DNA of 64,000 nucleotides, from NCBI GenBank assembly GCA_910575835.1, contig CAJTGB010000006.1, positions 116,042 to 180,041 of the forward strand, in the 5' to 3' direction. Origin of the DNA: Lachnospiraceae bacterium (GTDB lineage Bacteria > Bacillota > Clostridia > Lachnospirales > Lachnospiraceae). Below are positions 63,838-64,000 of the stretch, piece by piece. Each line of letters starts with the position of its first letter. Position 1 is the stretch's first letter. Made by a program: the position numbers and the translations under genes. The notes beneath the pieces were generated by a model, which did not search any database, was not told the origin of the DNA, and saw nothing but the letters and a program-made list of their open reading frames with translations.

Positions 63838-64000
63838 TTGTAAAAATCCCTCCCTCTGATGTTTTCATGTACAGGCATCTGTCCGGTTTGGCATTTCCCA
63901 TATCTTTCATTACGTACTGTATTGAGTACTTTCTTGAAATAGGTATATTTGCATGCATTTGCCTTTACACAGCGTTCAGCTGCCTCTTCAATGATCGTAT
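63834..64000 (-). CDS. istA: IS21 transposase IstA, C-terminal end
   Basis: The last 55 codons of IstA are visible, open to the window edge: TIIEEAAERCVKANACKYTY then FKKVLNTVRNERYG and a short tail ending DFYK. The stop TGA (63834-63836) overlaps the istB start. The catalytic DDE domain lies outside the window. Confidence 0.8.
   Translation of the reverse strand, partial: TIIEEAAERCVKANACKYTYFKKVLNTVRNERYGKCQTGQMPVHENIRGRDFYK

Larger units (their letters stand above)
62990..64000 (-). mobile_element. IS21-family element, istB end
   Basis: It contains istB and the 3' end of istA on the minus strand, and runs off the window. The left boundary is placed near 62990 where AT-rich chromosomal sequence gives way to a GC-rich palindromic tail (GGAAC/GTTCC, GAACGG/CCGTTC, GGCGC/GCGCC between 62997 and 63056). 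The target duplication cannot be seen. Confidence 0.85.

Overview
The window looks like a chromosomal segment from an anaerobic, low-to-mid GC Firmicute of the Clostridia, most likely a Lachnospiraceae relative of Clostridium scindens. The reasons are the Clostridia-type gene order of the S10-spc-alpha ribosomal cluster (map, a KOW protein, infA and rpmJ between adk and rpsM), the zinc-type S14, the selenium-dependent D-proline reductase system, and a LoaP-led capsule locus. The assignment to a family or species is inference.

Positions 1-9.1 kb hold a selenium supply cluster: partial yedF, selD (itself a selenoprotein with an in-frame TGA), selA, selB, a LysR regulator, a class V aminotransferase/cysteine desulfurase-like enzyme, a YedE transporter, a TusA-like carrier and a small DUF3343 protein. 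A minus-strand TetR gene follows. From 10.0 to 17.4 kb is the consumer of that selenium: proline racemase (minus), the selenocysteine tRNA gene selC, then prdC, prdA, a small protein, prdB (in-frame TGA = selenocysteine), prdD and prdE. Together these genes make selenophosphate, charge and deliver selenocysteine, and use it in Stickland reduction of D-proline. A YcxB-like membrane protein and a TSUP permease lie downstream on the minus strand.

From 19.8 to 37.5 kb lies the ribosomal cluster rpsJ to rplQ with secY, adk, map, infA, rpmJ and rpoA. It has a strong promoter before rpsJ and another before rpmJ. The intercistronic gaps carry a recurring palindromic element, and one gap holds an 86-bp tandem repeat. 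I know of no description of these.

From 37.7 kb onward is a surface polysaccharide region that becomes visibly AT-rich after about 41.3 kb: an LCP-family ligase, a FlaA1/PglF-like nucleotide-sugar dehydratase, then a long leader with a terminator, the LoaP antiterminator, a second terminator directly behind loaP, and about 19 kb of capsule genes. These include a Wzz-like protein, a sugar aminotransferase, an initiating phosphoglycosyltransferase, an unusual ATP-grasp-HAD / PLP enzyme / FemAB-like trio, a Wzy-like polymerase, several glycosyltransferases, a UDP-sugar dehydrogenase, a flippase and UDP-GlcNAc 2-epimerase. The locus also contains remnants of a UDP-galactopyranose mutase gene and an acyltransferase gene. 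The operon ends at a terminator after the epimerase gene. The right edge is made of mobile DNA: an IS200/IS605-type element with a damaged HUH motif, a possible CDP-alcohol phosphatidyltransferase with a suspect 5' end, a membrane protein gene cut by an IS21-family element, and the istB/istA genes running off the window.
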